Under the pieces are notes generated by a model, which saw nothing but the letters and a program-made list of their open reading frames with translations, searched no databases and was not told the DNA's origin. DNA of 64,000 bases from Mycobacterium sp. M26 (lineage in GTDB: Bacteria; Actinomycetota; Actinomycetes; Mycobacteriales; Mycobacteriaceae), in the NCBI RefSeq assembly GCF_001494595.1, contig NZ_LN929907.1, forward strand, positions 1,121,468-1,185,467. Direction: 5' to 3'. Made by a program: the position numbers and the translations under genes. Shown here piece by piece: positions 50,077-58,614 of this stretch; the stretch's first letter is position 1, and each line of letters opens with the position of its first letter.

Positions 50077-51314
50077 CGTGGCAGCAGCTGCAGCCGTTCC
50101 TGGTGGCGCTGGCCATCGGGCTGCTGCTCGGATTCGAGCGCGAACGCAGCCATAACCGCACCTTGCCCGCCGGGTCGCGGTCCTTCGCTCTGCTGGCCCT
50201 CGCCGGTGCGCTGGCCGCGAGTGTCGATATCTGGCTCGTGGTGGTCGGGCTCCTCGGCGTCGGGGCACTGCTGGCGCTGGCCTATTTCCGCACCAGCGAG
50301 GACGATCCGGGCACCACGACGGAGATCGCCGCGATCGTCGCCTACCTGCTCGGCGCGCTCGCCTACACCAGGCCCGCCATCGCCGTCGCGCTCGCCGTGG
50401 TGGTGACCGCGCTGTTGGTGTCCAAGTCCCGGATCCACCGGTTCGCCCGGGAGATCGTCAGCGAGGTCGAACTCGAGGACGCCATCAAGTTCTTCGTGGT
50501 GGCGTTCGTGGTGCTGCCCTTGTTGCCCGACAAGGGAATCGGGCCGTACGGCGTGCTCAATCCGGCCAAGATCTGGCTGCTCGTCGTCCTTCTCACCGGA
50601 ATCGGCTGGGTCGGCTACATCGGTGTACGCGCGCTCGGCCCACAGCGGGGTCTGCTGGTGACGGGGCTGGCCGGCGGGTTCGTCTCCGCGTCGGCCACCA
50701 CGGCCTCGATGGGACGGGTCAGCCGCACCGGAACCGGCCTGCGTGCTCCTCTGGCTGGTGCGCTGCTGGCCAGCCTGGCGACCTTTGTGCAACTGCTGGT
50801 GGTGATCGGGCTCGTCGACCTCGACGTGCTACGCCGACTGTGGATACCGGTGGTGGCAGGACTTGTCGTCCTGCTGGGTGTCGCGGTTCTGGTGTACCGG
50901 GGCGCGGCCCGCGACCAGCCCGCTCCCGCTCCCGACGCGGCACCGGCGAGCCGGCCGTTCGCCCTGCGCCCCGCGCTCATCCTGGCCGCGTTGCTCACCT
51001 TCGCCCTGCTCGTCGGGCGTTGGGGGGCAGACGTTTTCGGACCCCAGGGTGCCGTGCTGGCCGCCTTCGCAGCCGGTCTCGCGGATGCGCACGCCGGATC
51101 GGTGGCGGCGGCGAGTCTGGCCGCCAAGGGCGACATCAGCGTCGACACCGCACTGCTGTCGGTGGGTGCGGCCCTGGGGTCCAACCTGATCGTCAAGATG
51201 GTGCTGGCGTTCACCGCCGGAGGCCGCCGCTTCGGGGTGGGCTTCGTCGCCGCGATGGCCGTGCCTGCGCTGGTGTTCGCCGGCGCGTTGACCGTCGCGG
51301 TGCTGCGCGGCTGA
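50073..51314 (+). CDS. MgtC/SapB-DUF4010 membrane protein
   Basis: This 413-residue integral membrane protein has an N-terminal MgtC/SapB domain (FLVALAIGLLLGFERER, then AGSRSFALLALAGALAA) and a C-terminal DUF4010 with about eight more helices. DUF4010 is recognisable from VSASATTASMGRVSRTG and FAAGLADAHAGSVAAASLAAKGD. Short MgtC proteins are magnesium-stress factors that modulate ATP synthase or transporters; the long DUF4010 form is less studied. It starts at GTG 50073, overlapping a short upstream frame. Confidence 0.88.
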   Translation: MTWQQLQPFLVALAIGLLLGFERERSHNRTLPAGSRSFALLALAGALAASVDIWLVVVGLLGVGALLALAYFRTSEDDPGTTTEIAAIVAYLLGALAYTRPAIAVALAVVVTALLVSKSRIHRFAREIVSEVELEDAIKFFVVAFVVLPLLPDKGIGPYGVLNPAKIWLLVVLLTGIGWVGYIGVRALGPQRGLLVTGLAGGFVSASATTASMGRVSRTGTGLRAPLAGALLASLATFVQLLVVIGLVDLDVLRRLWIPVVAGLVVLLGVAVLVYRGAARDQPAPAPDAAPASRPFALRPALILAALLTFALLVGRWGADVFGPQGAVLAAFAAGLADAHAGSVAAASLAAKGDISVDTALLSVGAALGSNLIVKMVLAFTAGGRRFGVGFVAAMAVPALVFAGALTVAVLRG

Positions 51315-51318
51315 GTCG

Positions 51319-51657
51319 CTACTTCTTCGGCGGCGCCGGGGTGGCTTCGATGACCCAGCGGTCGAGGCGTCCGGCCATCCGCCACAGCGCGGCCTGCATC
51401 TCGTCCGGGCCGATCTCGGCCTGCGCGCAGGCGGCCAGCCGATCGGAAATCCTGACCAGCGTCACCGCCGCGACCCGGGTGGTGCGATCCCGGGATGACC
51501 GCACGCTCTGCGACATGACGTCCCGGAATTCGACGAGATCACCGATCGTGCGGGCGGCCGGTTCCGGCGGCTGCCGGCGGTAGAACTCGATGAGCGCCTC
51601 GAGACACGTCAGCGTCTGATGTGCGGTGCTCTTCGGAATGAGGATGTCCGAACCCAT
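51319..51657 (-). CDS. Small unknown protein, four-helix type
   Basis: This 112-residue protein, not recognised, is predicted largely helical (TLTCLEALIEFYRRQ, TIGDLVEFRDVMSQSVRSSRDRTTRVAAVTLVRISDRLAACAQAE) with a proline-lysine tail (PAPPKK). ATG 51657 is preferred, with GTG 51669 an alternative. Its 3' end is 4 bases from the convergent mgtC-like gene. The 91-base upstream region contains the palindrome TGACGTCA (51725-51732). Confidence 0.65.
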   Translation of the reverse strand: MGSDILIPKSTAHQTLTCLEALIEFYRRQPPEPAARTIGDLVEFRDVMSQSVRSSRDRTTRVAAVTLVRISDRLAACAQAEIGPDEMQAALWRMAGRLDRWVIEATPAPPKK

Positions 51658-51748
51658 CAAAGTCCCCACTTCGCACGGCGACTGACCTATGCCGACAGCA
51701 GATCATGCGAGAGCGAACACGACATGACGTCAGGGAGACGACGTCAAC

Positions 51749-52033
51749 TCACCAATCCGAACGGCCGGCGAGGATCAGGTCGTGCAGCGCGAACACCGGA
51801 ACGCCGACCGCCTGCGACAGCTGCGCCGCATACGCTCGCGCGATCCGGGGGCCGTCGCGCTGTTCGTCGAAGTCACCCGTCAGATCGACCGCGACGCGAC
51901 AGCCGAACGTGTCACCCGCCGACACCACCTCGGCCCGCAGGACACCGTCAGGCAGCTGCAGTTCGGCTGCGGCCGAACTGACCTGCTCGATGGTGGCCGC
52001 CCAATCGACATAGACGGAAACAAACGATCCCAC
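51749..52033 (-). CDS. Small conserved protein, unknown
   Basis: This 94-residue soluble protein starts at GTG 52033 with AAGGA 7 bases upstream. It reads as alternating strands and helices (FVSVYVDWAATIEQVSSAAAEL, GVLRAEVVSAGDTFGCRVAVDLTGDFDEQ, RIARAYAAQLSQAVGVPVFAL), possibly a small ferredoxin-like fold. The family is not recognised. It lies divergent from the oxidoreductase gene. Confidence 0.65.
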   Translation of the reverse strand: MGSFVSVYVDWAATIEQVSSAAAELQLPDGVLRAEVVSAGDTFGCRVAVDLTGDFDEQRDGPRIARAYAAQLSQAVGVPVFALHDLILAGRSDW

Positions 52034-52156
52034 CCCACGATCCTTGCGTCCCGGCCCGATGACGGCCACGCGATTAGCCCAATGTTTACCTCGCGGCCAT
52101 AGTTCGCGGCCGTCTCGATGTGTGGAAACCGCCCACGACGGCCTCGTCGCCTTCGG

Positions 52157-52162
52157 TAGCTT
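52157..52162 (+). promoter_or_regulatory. -10 box of the oxidoreductase gene (leaderless)
   Basis: TAGCTT lies 7 bases before the GTG at 52170 and fits TANNNT. Confidence 0.5.
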
Positions 52163-52169
52163 CACAGCC

Positions 52170-53183
52170 GTGCCTGCGCTGACCAATCGCCAGATCCTGC
52201 TGCGCCGCCGCCCAAACGGTCTCGTGAAGCCTGACGACACCGAGCTCGTGACCACCGCCGCACCGGAACTGGCCGAGGGTGAGGCACTGCTGCGTACGAC
52301 CTACGTCGGCCTGGATGCCGCCGCGCGCACCTGGCTCAACGACCAGCCGAGCTATCTGCCGCCGGTCCAGATCGGCGAGGTGATCCGCGCCGCCGGTATC
52401 GGCGAGGTGGTCGCGACCCGCTGCGACGCGTTCGAGGTCGGGGACGTCGTCACCACCCTGACGGGTTTCCAGGACTACCAGGTCATCCGCGACGACATCT
52501 TCAGCACCCCGGTGCAGGCCGGCAGCGACCAGCTGGCGGTGATGAGCATGTACGGCCCGACCGGGGCCACCGCGTACTTCGGCATGACCGATATCGGGCG
52601 GCCCCAGGCGGGAGAGACCGTCGTCGTGTCGGCGGCCGCCGGTGCCACCGGGTCGGTGGCCGGGCAGATCGCCAAGATCGCCGGAGCCCGGGTGATCGGG
52701 ATCGCCGGCGGGCCGGAGAAATGCAAGGCCGTGGTCGAGGATTTCGGCTTCGACGCCTGCATCGACTACAAGAACGACGACATGCGCGCCGCGCTCAAAG
52801 AGCACTGCCCCAAGGGTGTGAACGTCTACTTCGACAACGTCGGCGGCCCGATCCTGGATGCGGTGCTGGGCCGGCTCGCGATGAAGGCGCGGGTGGTGCT
52901 GTGCGGTGTCATCTCCAGCTACCTCACCGGTGAGCATCCCGGCCCGTCGAACTACGTCAACCTGCTGTCCAAGACCGCCTCGATGCAGGGTTTCAACGCC
53001 CTCGATATGTGGGACCGCTTCGAGCAGGCCTACGCCGACCTTCGCCGCTGGGAGGCCGAAGGCAAGCTGGTGCACCGCGAGACCGTCTTCGAGGGACTCG
53101 AGAGTTGCGTCGACGCCCTCAACGGTCTGTTCACCGGAGCCAACATCGGCAAGATGCTGGTGAAGGTCAACGACCCGAGCTGA
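52170..53183 (+). CDS. NADP-dependent MDR oxidoreductase (leukotriene B4 dehydrogenase-like)
   Basis: This 337-residue zinc-free medium-chain reductase is of the prostaglandin reductase/curcumin reductase group. The GroES-like N-terminal domain (LLRTTYVGLDAAARTWLND) and the NADP Rossmann loop VVSAAAGATGSVAGQIAKIAG, followed by RVIGIAGGPEKC, are clear. YFDNVGGPILDAVL and CGVISSYL complete the family pattern. The start is GTG 52170. Family members reduce alpha,beta-unsaturated ketones; the substrate here is unknown. It converges with xthA. Confidence 0.92.
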   Translation: MPALTNRQILLRRRPNGLVKPDDTELVTTAAPELAEGEALLRTTYVGLDAAARTWLNDQPSYLPPVQIGEVIRAAGIGEVVATRCDAFEVGDVVTTLTGFQDYQVIRDDIFSTPVQAGSDQLAVMSMYGPTGATAYFGMTDIGRPQAGETVVVSAAAGATGSVAGQIAKIAGARVIGIAGGPEKCKAVVEDFGFDACIDYKNDDMRAALKEHCPKGVNVYFDNVGGPILDAVLGRLAMKARVVLCGVISSYLTGEHPGPSNYVNLLSKTASMQGFNALDMWDRFEQAYADLRRWEAEGKLVHRETVFEGLESCVDALNGLFTGANIGKMLVKVNDPS

Positions 53184-53194
53184 CGGCGCGGCCG

Positions 53195-54025
53195 TCAGGT
53201 GCGCAGATCGACCAGCACCGGCGCGTGGTCGCTGGGCGCCGGGTCACCCTTCTTGCCCGGCCGCCGTTCGTCTTTCACGATCTCGCCGTGCACCACCCGA
53301 TCCGCCAGAGCCGGTGAGCCCAGGATGAAGTCGATGCGCATGCCGCGGCGCTTCTGAAACGCCAACTGCGTGTAATCCCAGTAGGTGTAGACGCCGGGGC
53401 CCGGGGTGAACGGGCGCACCACGTCGGTGAACCGGGTGTCGACGATGGCGTTGAACGCCGTGCGTTCCGCCTCCGAGACGTGGGTGGAGTTCTCGAAGAC
53501 TCCGATGTCCCAGACGTCCTCGTCGGTCGGCGCGATGTTCCAGTCGCCGACCAGGGCGATCTGCGCGGCCGGATCCTGCTGCAGCCACGAATCAGCCGTG
53601 TTACGTAGGGCGGCAAGCCATTCCAGCTTGTACTGATAGTGCGGGTCATCCAGGGTGCGGCCGTTGGGCACGTACAGGCTCCACACCTGCACACCGGCGC
53701 AGGTGGCCGCCAGTGCCCTGGCCTCGGCCTTGGCGTCCACCCCGTCCTTGCTCCAGGATGGTTGACCGTCGAAACCCACCTGGACGGCGTCGAGGCCGAC
53801 CCGGGAGGCGATCGCCACCCCGTTCCACTGGTTGAACCCGCAGTGCACCACTTCGTAGCCGGCCTCCAGGAACGGCATGGTGGGGAACTGGTCGTCGGAG
53901 CACTTGGTCTCCTGCATCGCCAGCACGTCGACGTCGCCGCGTTGCAGCCAATCCACCACACGGCCCACCCGGGTACGGATGGAGTTGACGTTCCAGGTGG
54001 CGATGCGCAGGGCGTCGGCGGGCAT
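53195..54025 (-). CDS. xthA: Exodeoxyribonuclease III
   Basis: XthA is the AP endonuclease and 3'-5' exonuclease of base excision repair. The 276-residue protein has the EEP-fold motifs: ATWNVNSIRTR, the metal Glu in MQETKCSD, SLYVPNGRTLDD, LVGDWNIAPTDEDVWD, RMRIDFIL-type GMRIDFILGS and the catalytic APSDHAPVLVDL. ATG 54025 is 3 bases after the upstream GNAT gene's stop. The order def-GNAT-xthA is as in M. tuberculosis Rv0429c-Rv0427c. Confidence 0.96.
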   Translation of the reverse strand: MPADALRIATWNVNSIRTRVGRVVDWLQRGDVDVLAMQETKCSDDQFPTMPFLEAGYEVVHCGFNQWNGVAIASRVGLDAVQVGFDGQPSWSKDGVDAKAEARALAATCAGVQVWSLYVPNGRTLDDPHYQYKLEWLAALRNTADSWLQQDPAAQIALVGDWNIAPTDEDVWDIGVFENSTHVSEAERTAFNAIVDTRFTDVVRPFTPGPGVYTYWDYTQLAFQKRRGMRIDFILGSPALADRVVHGEIVKDERRPGKKGDPAPSDHAPVLVDLRT

Positions 54026-54028
54026 GGG

Positions 54029-54934
54029 CTACAGCGTACGACCGAGTACCGACCGCGCATCGACGTAGCGGTGGTGATGGTGCAGGACGAACCCAAACCC
54101 GCTGTACAGCGCGATCGCGGCGGCGTTGTCCTCCAGCACCTGGACGTAGGCGCGGCTCGCACCCTGCTGCGCACCCCAGCCCAGCAGGGCCCGGCACAGC
54201 GAGCGGGCATGGCCGCTGCGACGCTGACCGGCGGTGACGTGCACGGCCGAGATGCCCAGCCACCGGGTGCCGTCCGGTGCGGATGTCACCGCCCCGCGAC
54301 CCACCGCCGTACCGGGTGTCGAGGCGAAGACCAGCTCACCGTCGACGACCGCGGTCAGCACCGGCACCGGCACGTCACGCTCGTAGCGGGTCAGCCAGTC
54401 GTCGTCGGGCCGATCCTGAAACGTCACGGCCCCATCAGGATTCGCGTATGCAAGGTCGGCCACCATCACCCGGGTGTGCTTGATCCCGGCGGTGCGCACC
54501 GGAACCAGCCGGTCCGGCAGCGCCAGCCAGGGGTCCAGGCCGCGCTCGCGATACCAGTCGATCACGCCGTCCAAGCCGGCGATCGTGGCCGAGACATCCA
54601 GTGGCACAGCTGAATTCGCCCGGCTCGTGTAGCCGCCGCCGGCGCGCAGGAACCAGCCGTCATGCCAGTGCTGTTCGGTGCCGGGCCAGGCCAGCGCGGC
54701 AGCATGCTCCAGAGCCCGGATCTCCGAGGCCCGTACCGGCCGGTCGCTCAGCTCGCGCACGGCGATCACGTCGGCGGGGCTGATCGAGACCAGCTCGCCG
54801 GATTTGGTCCGCAGCACCACCGGGTCCAGGGCTTGCACATGGCCGATCACGTCGGTCATCGGCGGCGAACTGCCCGCCGGCAGCCGGTAGCGGATGCTCA
54901 CCCGGGCGCCGACCGGCGGGACGCTGGCCATCAC
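54029..54934 (-). CDS. GNAT-family acetyltransferase (Rv0428c-type)
   Basis: This is a 301-residue two-part protein. The N-terminal SH3-like region of about 60 residues ([38 protein letters not shown]) precedes a GNAT domain near the C-terminus. That domain has [37 protein letters not shown] and [18 protein letters not shown]. The acetyl-CoA loop is [11 protein letters not shown] 54934 or ATG 54931 may start it; both overlap the def stop. In M. tuberculosis the homologue sits between def and xthA; the substrate is unknown. Confidence 0.9.
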   Translation of the reverse strand: MMASVPPVGARVSIRYRLPAGSSPPMTDVIGHVQALDPVVLRTKSGELVSISPADVIAVRELSDRPVRASEIRALEHAAALAWPGTEQHWHDGWFLRAGGGYTSRANSAVPLDVSATIAGLDGVIDWYRERGLDPWLALPDRLVPVRTAGIKHTRVMVADLAYANPDGAVTFQDRPDDDWLTRYERDVPVPVLTAVVDGELVFASTPGTAVGRGAVTSAPDGTRWLGISAVHVTAGQRRSGHARSLCRALLGWGAQQGASRAYVQVLEDNAAAIALYSGFGFVLHHHHRYVDARSVLGRTL

Positions 54935-55524
54935 TGACCGAAGGGGTCAGGCACCTCGCCGGGCATCCACGACAGGCCCGGGACACCCCAGCCGTTCTTC
55001 TTCGCCGCCTTCTTGGCTGCCCGGGCATGCCGGCCGATGAGCTTGTCGACATAGAGGAAACCGTCGAGGTGGCCGGTCTCGTGCTGCAGCATCCGGGCGA
55101 ACAGCCCGTTGCCCTCCAGCGTGACCGGCTGGCCGTCGGCGTCCAGGCCGGTGACCCGGGCCCAGGTCGCGCGCCCGCAGGGGAAAGACTCACCCGGCAC
55201 CGAGAGGCACCCCTCGTCGTCGTTGTCCGGATCGGGCATCGTCTCGGGGATCTCTGAGGTCTCCAGCACCGGGTTGATCACCACGCCGCGCCGGCGGGTG
55301 GTCTGGCCGCGGTCGTCGGCACAGTCGTAGACGAACAGCCGCTTGCCCACCCCGATCTGGTTGGCCGCCAGGCCGACACCGTTGGCGGCGTCCATCGTGT
55401 CGTACATGTCCTTGATCAGATCGGCCAGATCGGCGGGCAGGGATCCGTCGTCGCCGACCGGCACCGGGCTGGTCGGGTTGTGCAGGACGGGATCACCCAA
55501 GATCACAATTGGTCTGACTGCCAT
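54931..55524 (-). CDS. def: Peptide deformylase
   Basis: Def removes the formyl group from nascent proteins. ATG 55524 gives 197 residues, the length of the M. tuberculosis enzyme. Motif 1 is [10 protein letters not shown], motif 2 EGCLSVPG with metal-ligand Cys106, and motif 3 HETGHLDG with His148, Glu149 and His152. A TAAGCT hexamer 8 bases before the ATG may be the -10 of a leaderless transcript. The tail ([17 protein letters not shown]...) is mycobacteria-specific. Confidence 0.97.
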   Translation of the reverse strand: MAVRPIVILGDPVLHNPTSPVPVGDDGSLPADLADLIKDMYDTMDAANGVGLAANQIGVGKRLFVYDCADDRGQTTRRRGVVINPVLETSEIPETMPDPDNDDEGCLSVPGESFPCGRATWARVTGLDADGQPVTLEGNGLFARMLQHETGHLDGFLYVDKLIGRHARAAKKAAKKNGWGVPGLSWMPGEVPDPFGQ

Positions 55525-55652
55525 GATCGGCAAGCTTAAGTCAGCCGACGCGCGGGCTCGGCTGCCGTCCCAACTGACGTGAGCGTGATTGAATGACGCC
55601 ATCACACGGATGTCTCACGGTCAGAACTTTGCGAAAGGGTCCACAGAGCGAA

Positions 55653-55961
55653 ATGGACGGCGCCATGGCACGGGCTGAGCGCTCCAACGACGACGCTGAC
55701 CTGCCTGAGGGCTTGACTCGCCGTGAATACGACATCCTGGCCTTCGAACGGCAGTGGTGGAAGTACGCCGGAGCCAAAGAAGAAGCCATCAAGGAACTGT
55801 TTTCGATGTCGGCCACTCGCTATTACCAGGTGCTGAATGCGCTGGTCGACCGTCCAGAAGCGCTCGCCGCGGACCCGATGCTGGTCAAGCGGCTGCGCAG
55901 GCTTCGGGCCAGCCGCCAGAAGGCGCGTGCGGCCCGTCGACTGGGCTTCGAGGTTCCCTGA
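55653..55961 (+). CDS. DUF3263 protein (Rv0430-type)
   Basis: This 102-residue actinobacterial protein of DUF3263 starts at ATG 55653, the length of Rv0430. It contains LTRREYDILAFERQWWKYAGAKEEAIKELFSMSATRYYQVLNALVDRPEAL, which resembles a helix-turn-helix related to sigma-70 region 4-like regulators, and a basic C-terminal helix (RLRRLRASRQKARAARRLG). It is probably a small DNA-binding protein; the target is unknown. It is followed by virR in the same order as in M. tuberculosis. Confidence 0.9.
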   Translation: MDGAMARAERSNDDADLPEGLTRREYDILAFERQWWKYAGAKEEAIKELFSMSATRYYQVLNALVDRPEALAADPMLVKRLRRLRASRQKARAARRLGFEVP

Positions 55962-55988
55962 TTTTTCGGGTTGACCGCCGTCGCTGGT

Positions 55989-55994
55989 TAAGGT
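55989..55994 (+). promoter_or_regulatory. -10 box of virR (leaderless)
   Basis: TAAGGT lies 7 bases before the ATG at 56002. A TTGACC 12 bases farther upstream is too close to serve as a standard -35. Confidence 0.45.
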
Positions 55995-56001
55995 GGGGCC
56001 G

Positions 56002-56466
56002 ATGAACGAGCGCGTTCCCGATTCCTCGGGCCTGCCCCTGCGGGCGATGGTGATGGTCCTGTTGTTCCTGGGTGTCATCTTCCTGCTCGTCGGATTCCAG
56101 GCGATGGGCTCGGGTAACGACTCCAGCGACGACACGTCGTCGGTGCGCACCGTGACCACCACCACGAGCACCACCAAGACCTCGGCGGCCGCGGCGAAGG
56201 CCGACGTCCGGGTGTTCAACGTCGGCGGTGAGGAAGGTGGCGCGGGCCGCATCGGTGACCGGCTGCGTGAGGCCGGCTGGAACGTGACCGAGACCAGTAA
56301 CCTGGCCGCCCCGTCGGTCACCGCAACCACCGTGTACTTCGGCACCACCGAGGGTGAGCAGGCGGCGGCCGAAGCCGTGGCCAAGGTGCTCGACGCACCT
56401 GTCGAGCCACGAATTCCGGAAATCGCCGAGCAACCACCGGGCGTGATCGTTCTGGTGACGGGATAG
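56002..56466 (+). CDS. virR: LytR_C-domain membrane protein VirR
   Basis: This is a 154-residue homologue of Rv0431. One membrane helix (about residues 14-35, AMVMVLLFLGVIFLLVGFQAM) is followed by a threonine-rich linker (TVTTTTSTTKTS) and a LytR_C domain outside the membrane (ADVRVFNVGGEEGGAGRIGDRLREAGWNVTETSN...). In M. tuberculosis VirR restrains membrane-vesicle release and influences peptidoglycan architecture. The start follows a TAAGGT box. sodC follows 10 bases downstream, with its own -10. Confidence 0.92.
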   Translation: MNERVPDSSGLPLRAMVMVLLFLGVIFLLVGFQAMGSGNDSSDDTSSVRTVTTTTSTTKTSAAAAKADVRVFNVGGEEGGAGRIGDRLREAGWNVTETSNLAAPSVTATTVYFGTTEGEQAAAEAVAKVLDAPVEPRIPEIAEQPPGVIVLVTG

Positions 56467-56469
56467 AGT
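56464..56469 (+). promoter_or_regulatory. -10 box of the sodC-like gene (leaderless)
   Basis: TAGAGT overlaps the virR stop codon and stands 7 bases before the ATG at 56477. Confidence 0.5.
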
Positions 56470-56476
56470 TCGGGGC

Positions 56477-57124
56477 ATGGTTAAGCCCGTCAGCCAGGCG
56501 AAGATCGCCACCGCAGTCCTGTTCGTTGCTCCCGTCGCGTTGCTGACGGCCTGTTCGCCCAATGAGCCCATTGCCACGCAGCCCGGCACCACCCCGCCGG
56601 TGTGGACGGGCTCGCCGGACCCGTCGGCCGAGGCCGAGGCCCAGAACGCGGGCGAAGAGCAGGTCACCGAGGAAACCAAGACGCTCAACGCGATCATCAC
56701 CGGCGTGGACGGCTCCCAGCTGGCCGCGGCCACCGTCGAGTTCACCGAGAAGTTTGCCACCGTCACCGTGCAGACCACCGGTGCAGGCAAGCTCGCCCCC
56801 GGTCTGCACAACCTGCAGCTGACCGCCGTCGGCAAGTGCGAGCCCAACTCGGTCGGCCCGGCCGGCGGTAACCCCGGCGACTTCCTGTCCGCCGGTGACC
56901 CGATCGCCCCCGCCAGCCCGACCGGCCCGCTGGTGCCGCTGCAGGTGAAAGCCGACGGCACCGGGATGCTCGTCACCACCACCGACGCATTCAAAGAAGA
57001 GCAGCTGCTCGACGGCGACAAGTCGGCCATCGTCATCTACGACAAGTCCGACACCATCGCCGCCGACCAGACCGCTGTGGCCGCCGGCAAGCGGGTGGCG
57101 TGCGGTGTCCTCAGCTCCGGCTAG
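56477..57124 (+). CDS. sodC: SodC-like lipoprotein lacking metal ligands
   Basis: This 215-residue exported lipoprotein (lipobox LLTAC, Cys26) occupies the sodC position and shares the Cu/Zn-superoxide-dismutase scaffold. GKCEPNSVGP-GGNPGDFLSAG, GTGMLVTTTDAF and the final RVACGV with the two disulfide cysteines are all kept. The metal ligands are not. Where functional mycobacterial SodC has a His-x-His strand, this reads LHNLQLTAVG. The histidine-rich loop after the LSAG block reads DPIAPASPTGP, and the late ligand histidine is replaced around AIVIYDK. It should therefore be unable to dismutate superoxide and may serve a structural or binding role. ybdK overlaps its last 20 bases. Confidence 0.88.
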   Translation: MVKPVSQAKIATAVLFVAPVALLTACSPNEPIATQPGTTPPVWTGSPDPSAEAEAQNAGEEQVTEETKTLNAIITGVDGSQLAAATVEFTEKFATVTVQTTGAGKLAPGLHNLQLTAVGKCEPNSVGPAGGNPGDFLSAGDPIAPASPTGPLVPLQVKADGTGMLVTTTDAFKEEQLLDGDKSAIVIYDKSDTIAADQTAVAAGKRVACGVLSSG

Positions 57125-58259
57125 CAGTTCAGCGAGCAGACGCGCCGCCGCGCGCATCGACTTCGCCGGGTCCCCCCGGCCGACCCTCGGTGTCGAGTGG
57201 GAGTTCGCCCTCATCGACGCGGCGACCCGCGACCTGAGTAACGAGGCCGCCGCGGTGATCGCCGACTTGGGTGAGAACCCGCACGTGCACAAGGAACTGC
57301 TGCGCAACACCGTCGAGATCGTCACCGGCGTGTGCGACACCGTCGGAGAGGCAATGGACGATCTGCGCTCGACGCTGCGGGATGTCCGCGGTGCGGTGCA
57401 AGACCGCGGGATGGAACTGTTCTGTGCCGGCACGCATCCTTTCGCCGAGTGGTCGGCGCAGAAACTCACCGACGCCCCGCGCTACGCCGAACTGATCAAG
57501 CGCACGCAGTGGTGGGGTCGGCAGATGCTGATCTGGGGCGTGCATGTGCACGTGGGGGTCTCGTCGGCGCACAAGGTCATGCCGATCATCTCCTCGCTGC
57601 TCAACCACTACCCGCACCTGCTGGCGCTGTCCGCGTCGTCCCCGTTCTGGATGGGGGAGGACACCGGCTACGCCAGCAACCGGTCGATGATGTTCCAGCA
57701 GCTGCCCACCGCCGGGCTGCCGTTCCAGTTCGAGACGTGGCGGCAGTTCGAAGAGTTCGTCTATGACCAGAAGAAGACCGGCATCATCGACCACATCAAC
57801 GAAGTGCGTTGGGATATCAGGCCTTCCCCGCACCTCGGTACCGTCGAGGTCCGCATCTTCGACGGGGTGTCCAATCTGCGCGAGCTCTCGGCGCTGGTGG
57901 CGCTGACGCACTGCTTGATCGTCGACCTGGACCGTCGGCTGGACGCCGGTGAGCAGTTGCCCGTGATGCCGCCGTGGCATGTGCAGGAGAACAAGTGGCG
58001 CGCGGCGCGGTACGGCCTGGACGCCATCATCATCCTCGATGCCGACAGCAACGAACGGCTGGTCACCGAGGATCTCGATGACCTGCTGACCCGGCTGCAG
58101 CCGGTGGCCGAATCTTTGCACTGCGCAGACGAACTGGCGGCGGTGGCCGAGATTCCGCGCCGTGGCGCGTCTTATCAGCGCCAGCACCGGGTAGCCGATG
58201 AGAACGGCGGCGACCTGCATGCCGTGGTCGACTCGCTGGTGGCCGAGCTCGACATCTAG
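57105..58259 (+). CDS. Carboxylate-amine ligase YbdK (GCS2 family)
   Basis: This 384-residue ATP-dependent ligase of glutamate-cysteine ligase family 2 is homologous to Rv0433. The motifs PTLGVEWEFALIDA, the Glu/Asn-rich NPHVHKELLRNTVEIVTG, VHVHVGVSSAHKV and SASSPFWMGEDTGYASNRSMMF are all present. PHLGTVEVRIFDGVSNL and ENKWRAARYGLDA follow. Members join glutamate-like acids to amines; YbdK proteins have weak glutamate-cysteine ligase activity and an unclear physiological role. The start GTG 57105 lies inside the sodC-like gene. A later start is possible. Confidence 0.92.
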   Translation: MSSAPASSSASRRAAARIDFAGSPRPTLGVEWEFALIDAATRDLSNEAAAVIADLGENPHVHKELLRNTVEIVTGVCDTVGEAMDDLRSTLRDVRGAVQDRGMELFCAGTHPFAEWSAQKLTDAPRYAELIKRTQWWGRQMLIWGVHVHVGVSSAHKVMPIISSLLNHYPHLLALSASSPFWMGEDTGYASNRSMMFQQLPTAGLPFQFETWRQFEEFVYDQKKTGIIDHINEVRWDIRPSPHLGTVEVRIFDGVSNLRELSALVALTHCLIVDLDRRLDAGEQLPVMPPWHVQENKWRAARYGLDAIIILDADSNERLVTEDLDDLLTRLQPVAESLHCADELAAVAEIPRRGASYQRQHRVADENGGDLHAVVDSLVAELDI

Positions 58260-58278
58260 CGTGATGAGGAGGCGCGGC

Positions 58279-58614
58279 ATGGCAATCCGGCGGGTGGGAC
58301 TCACAGTGCTGGCGGCTGTGCTCGTGCTGACCGGCGCGGGCTGTGCCAAGCCGATTCCCGGCACCCCGGTCGCCGTACCGGGCCAGGCCGGTAAGCCGCT
58401 GGCGCCTGCCGATCTGTCCACCGCTACCTGCCGCGAGTACCTGGCGATGGACGACGCCACCCGCCGCGAGGTCATCAAAGCCATTGGCGAGAAGGGCAAC
58501 CAGCTGATCGGCATCAACCCCGACCTGTGGGTCGGGGTGGCCAGCGCGTTGTGCACCTTCGTCGACCCGAGCGCACCGGTGCGCGACATCCTCGTCGGCC
58601 AGGGCCTGCGATGA
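58279..58614 (+). CDS. Small lipoprotein of unknown function
   Basis: This 111-residue lipoprotein has a signal peptide (MAIRRVGLTVLAAVLVLTG) and the lipobox TGAGC (Cys22). ATG 58279 has AGGAGG at ideal spacing. The mature part contains two more cysteines (ATCREYL and ALCTF), probably a disulfide, and LAMDDATRREVIKAIGEKGNQLIGINPDLW, predicted helical. The family is not recognised. It overlaps the Lon-N gene by ATGA. Confidence 0.82.
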   Translation: MAIRRVGLTVLAAVLVLTGAGCAKPIPGTPVAVPGQAGKPLAPADLSTATCREYLAMDDATRREVIKAIGEKGNQLIGINPDLWVGVASALCTFVDPSAPVRDILVGQGLR

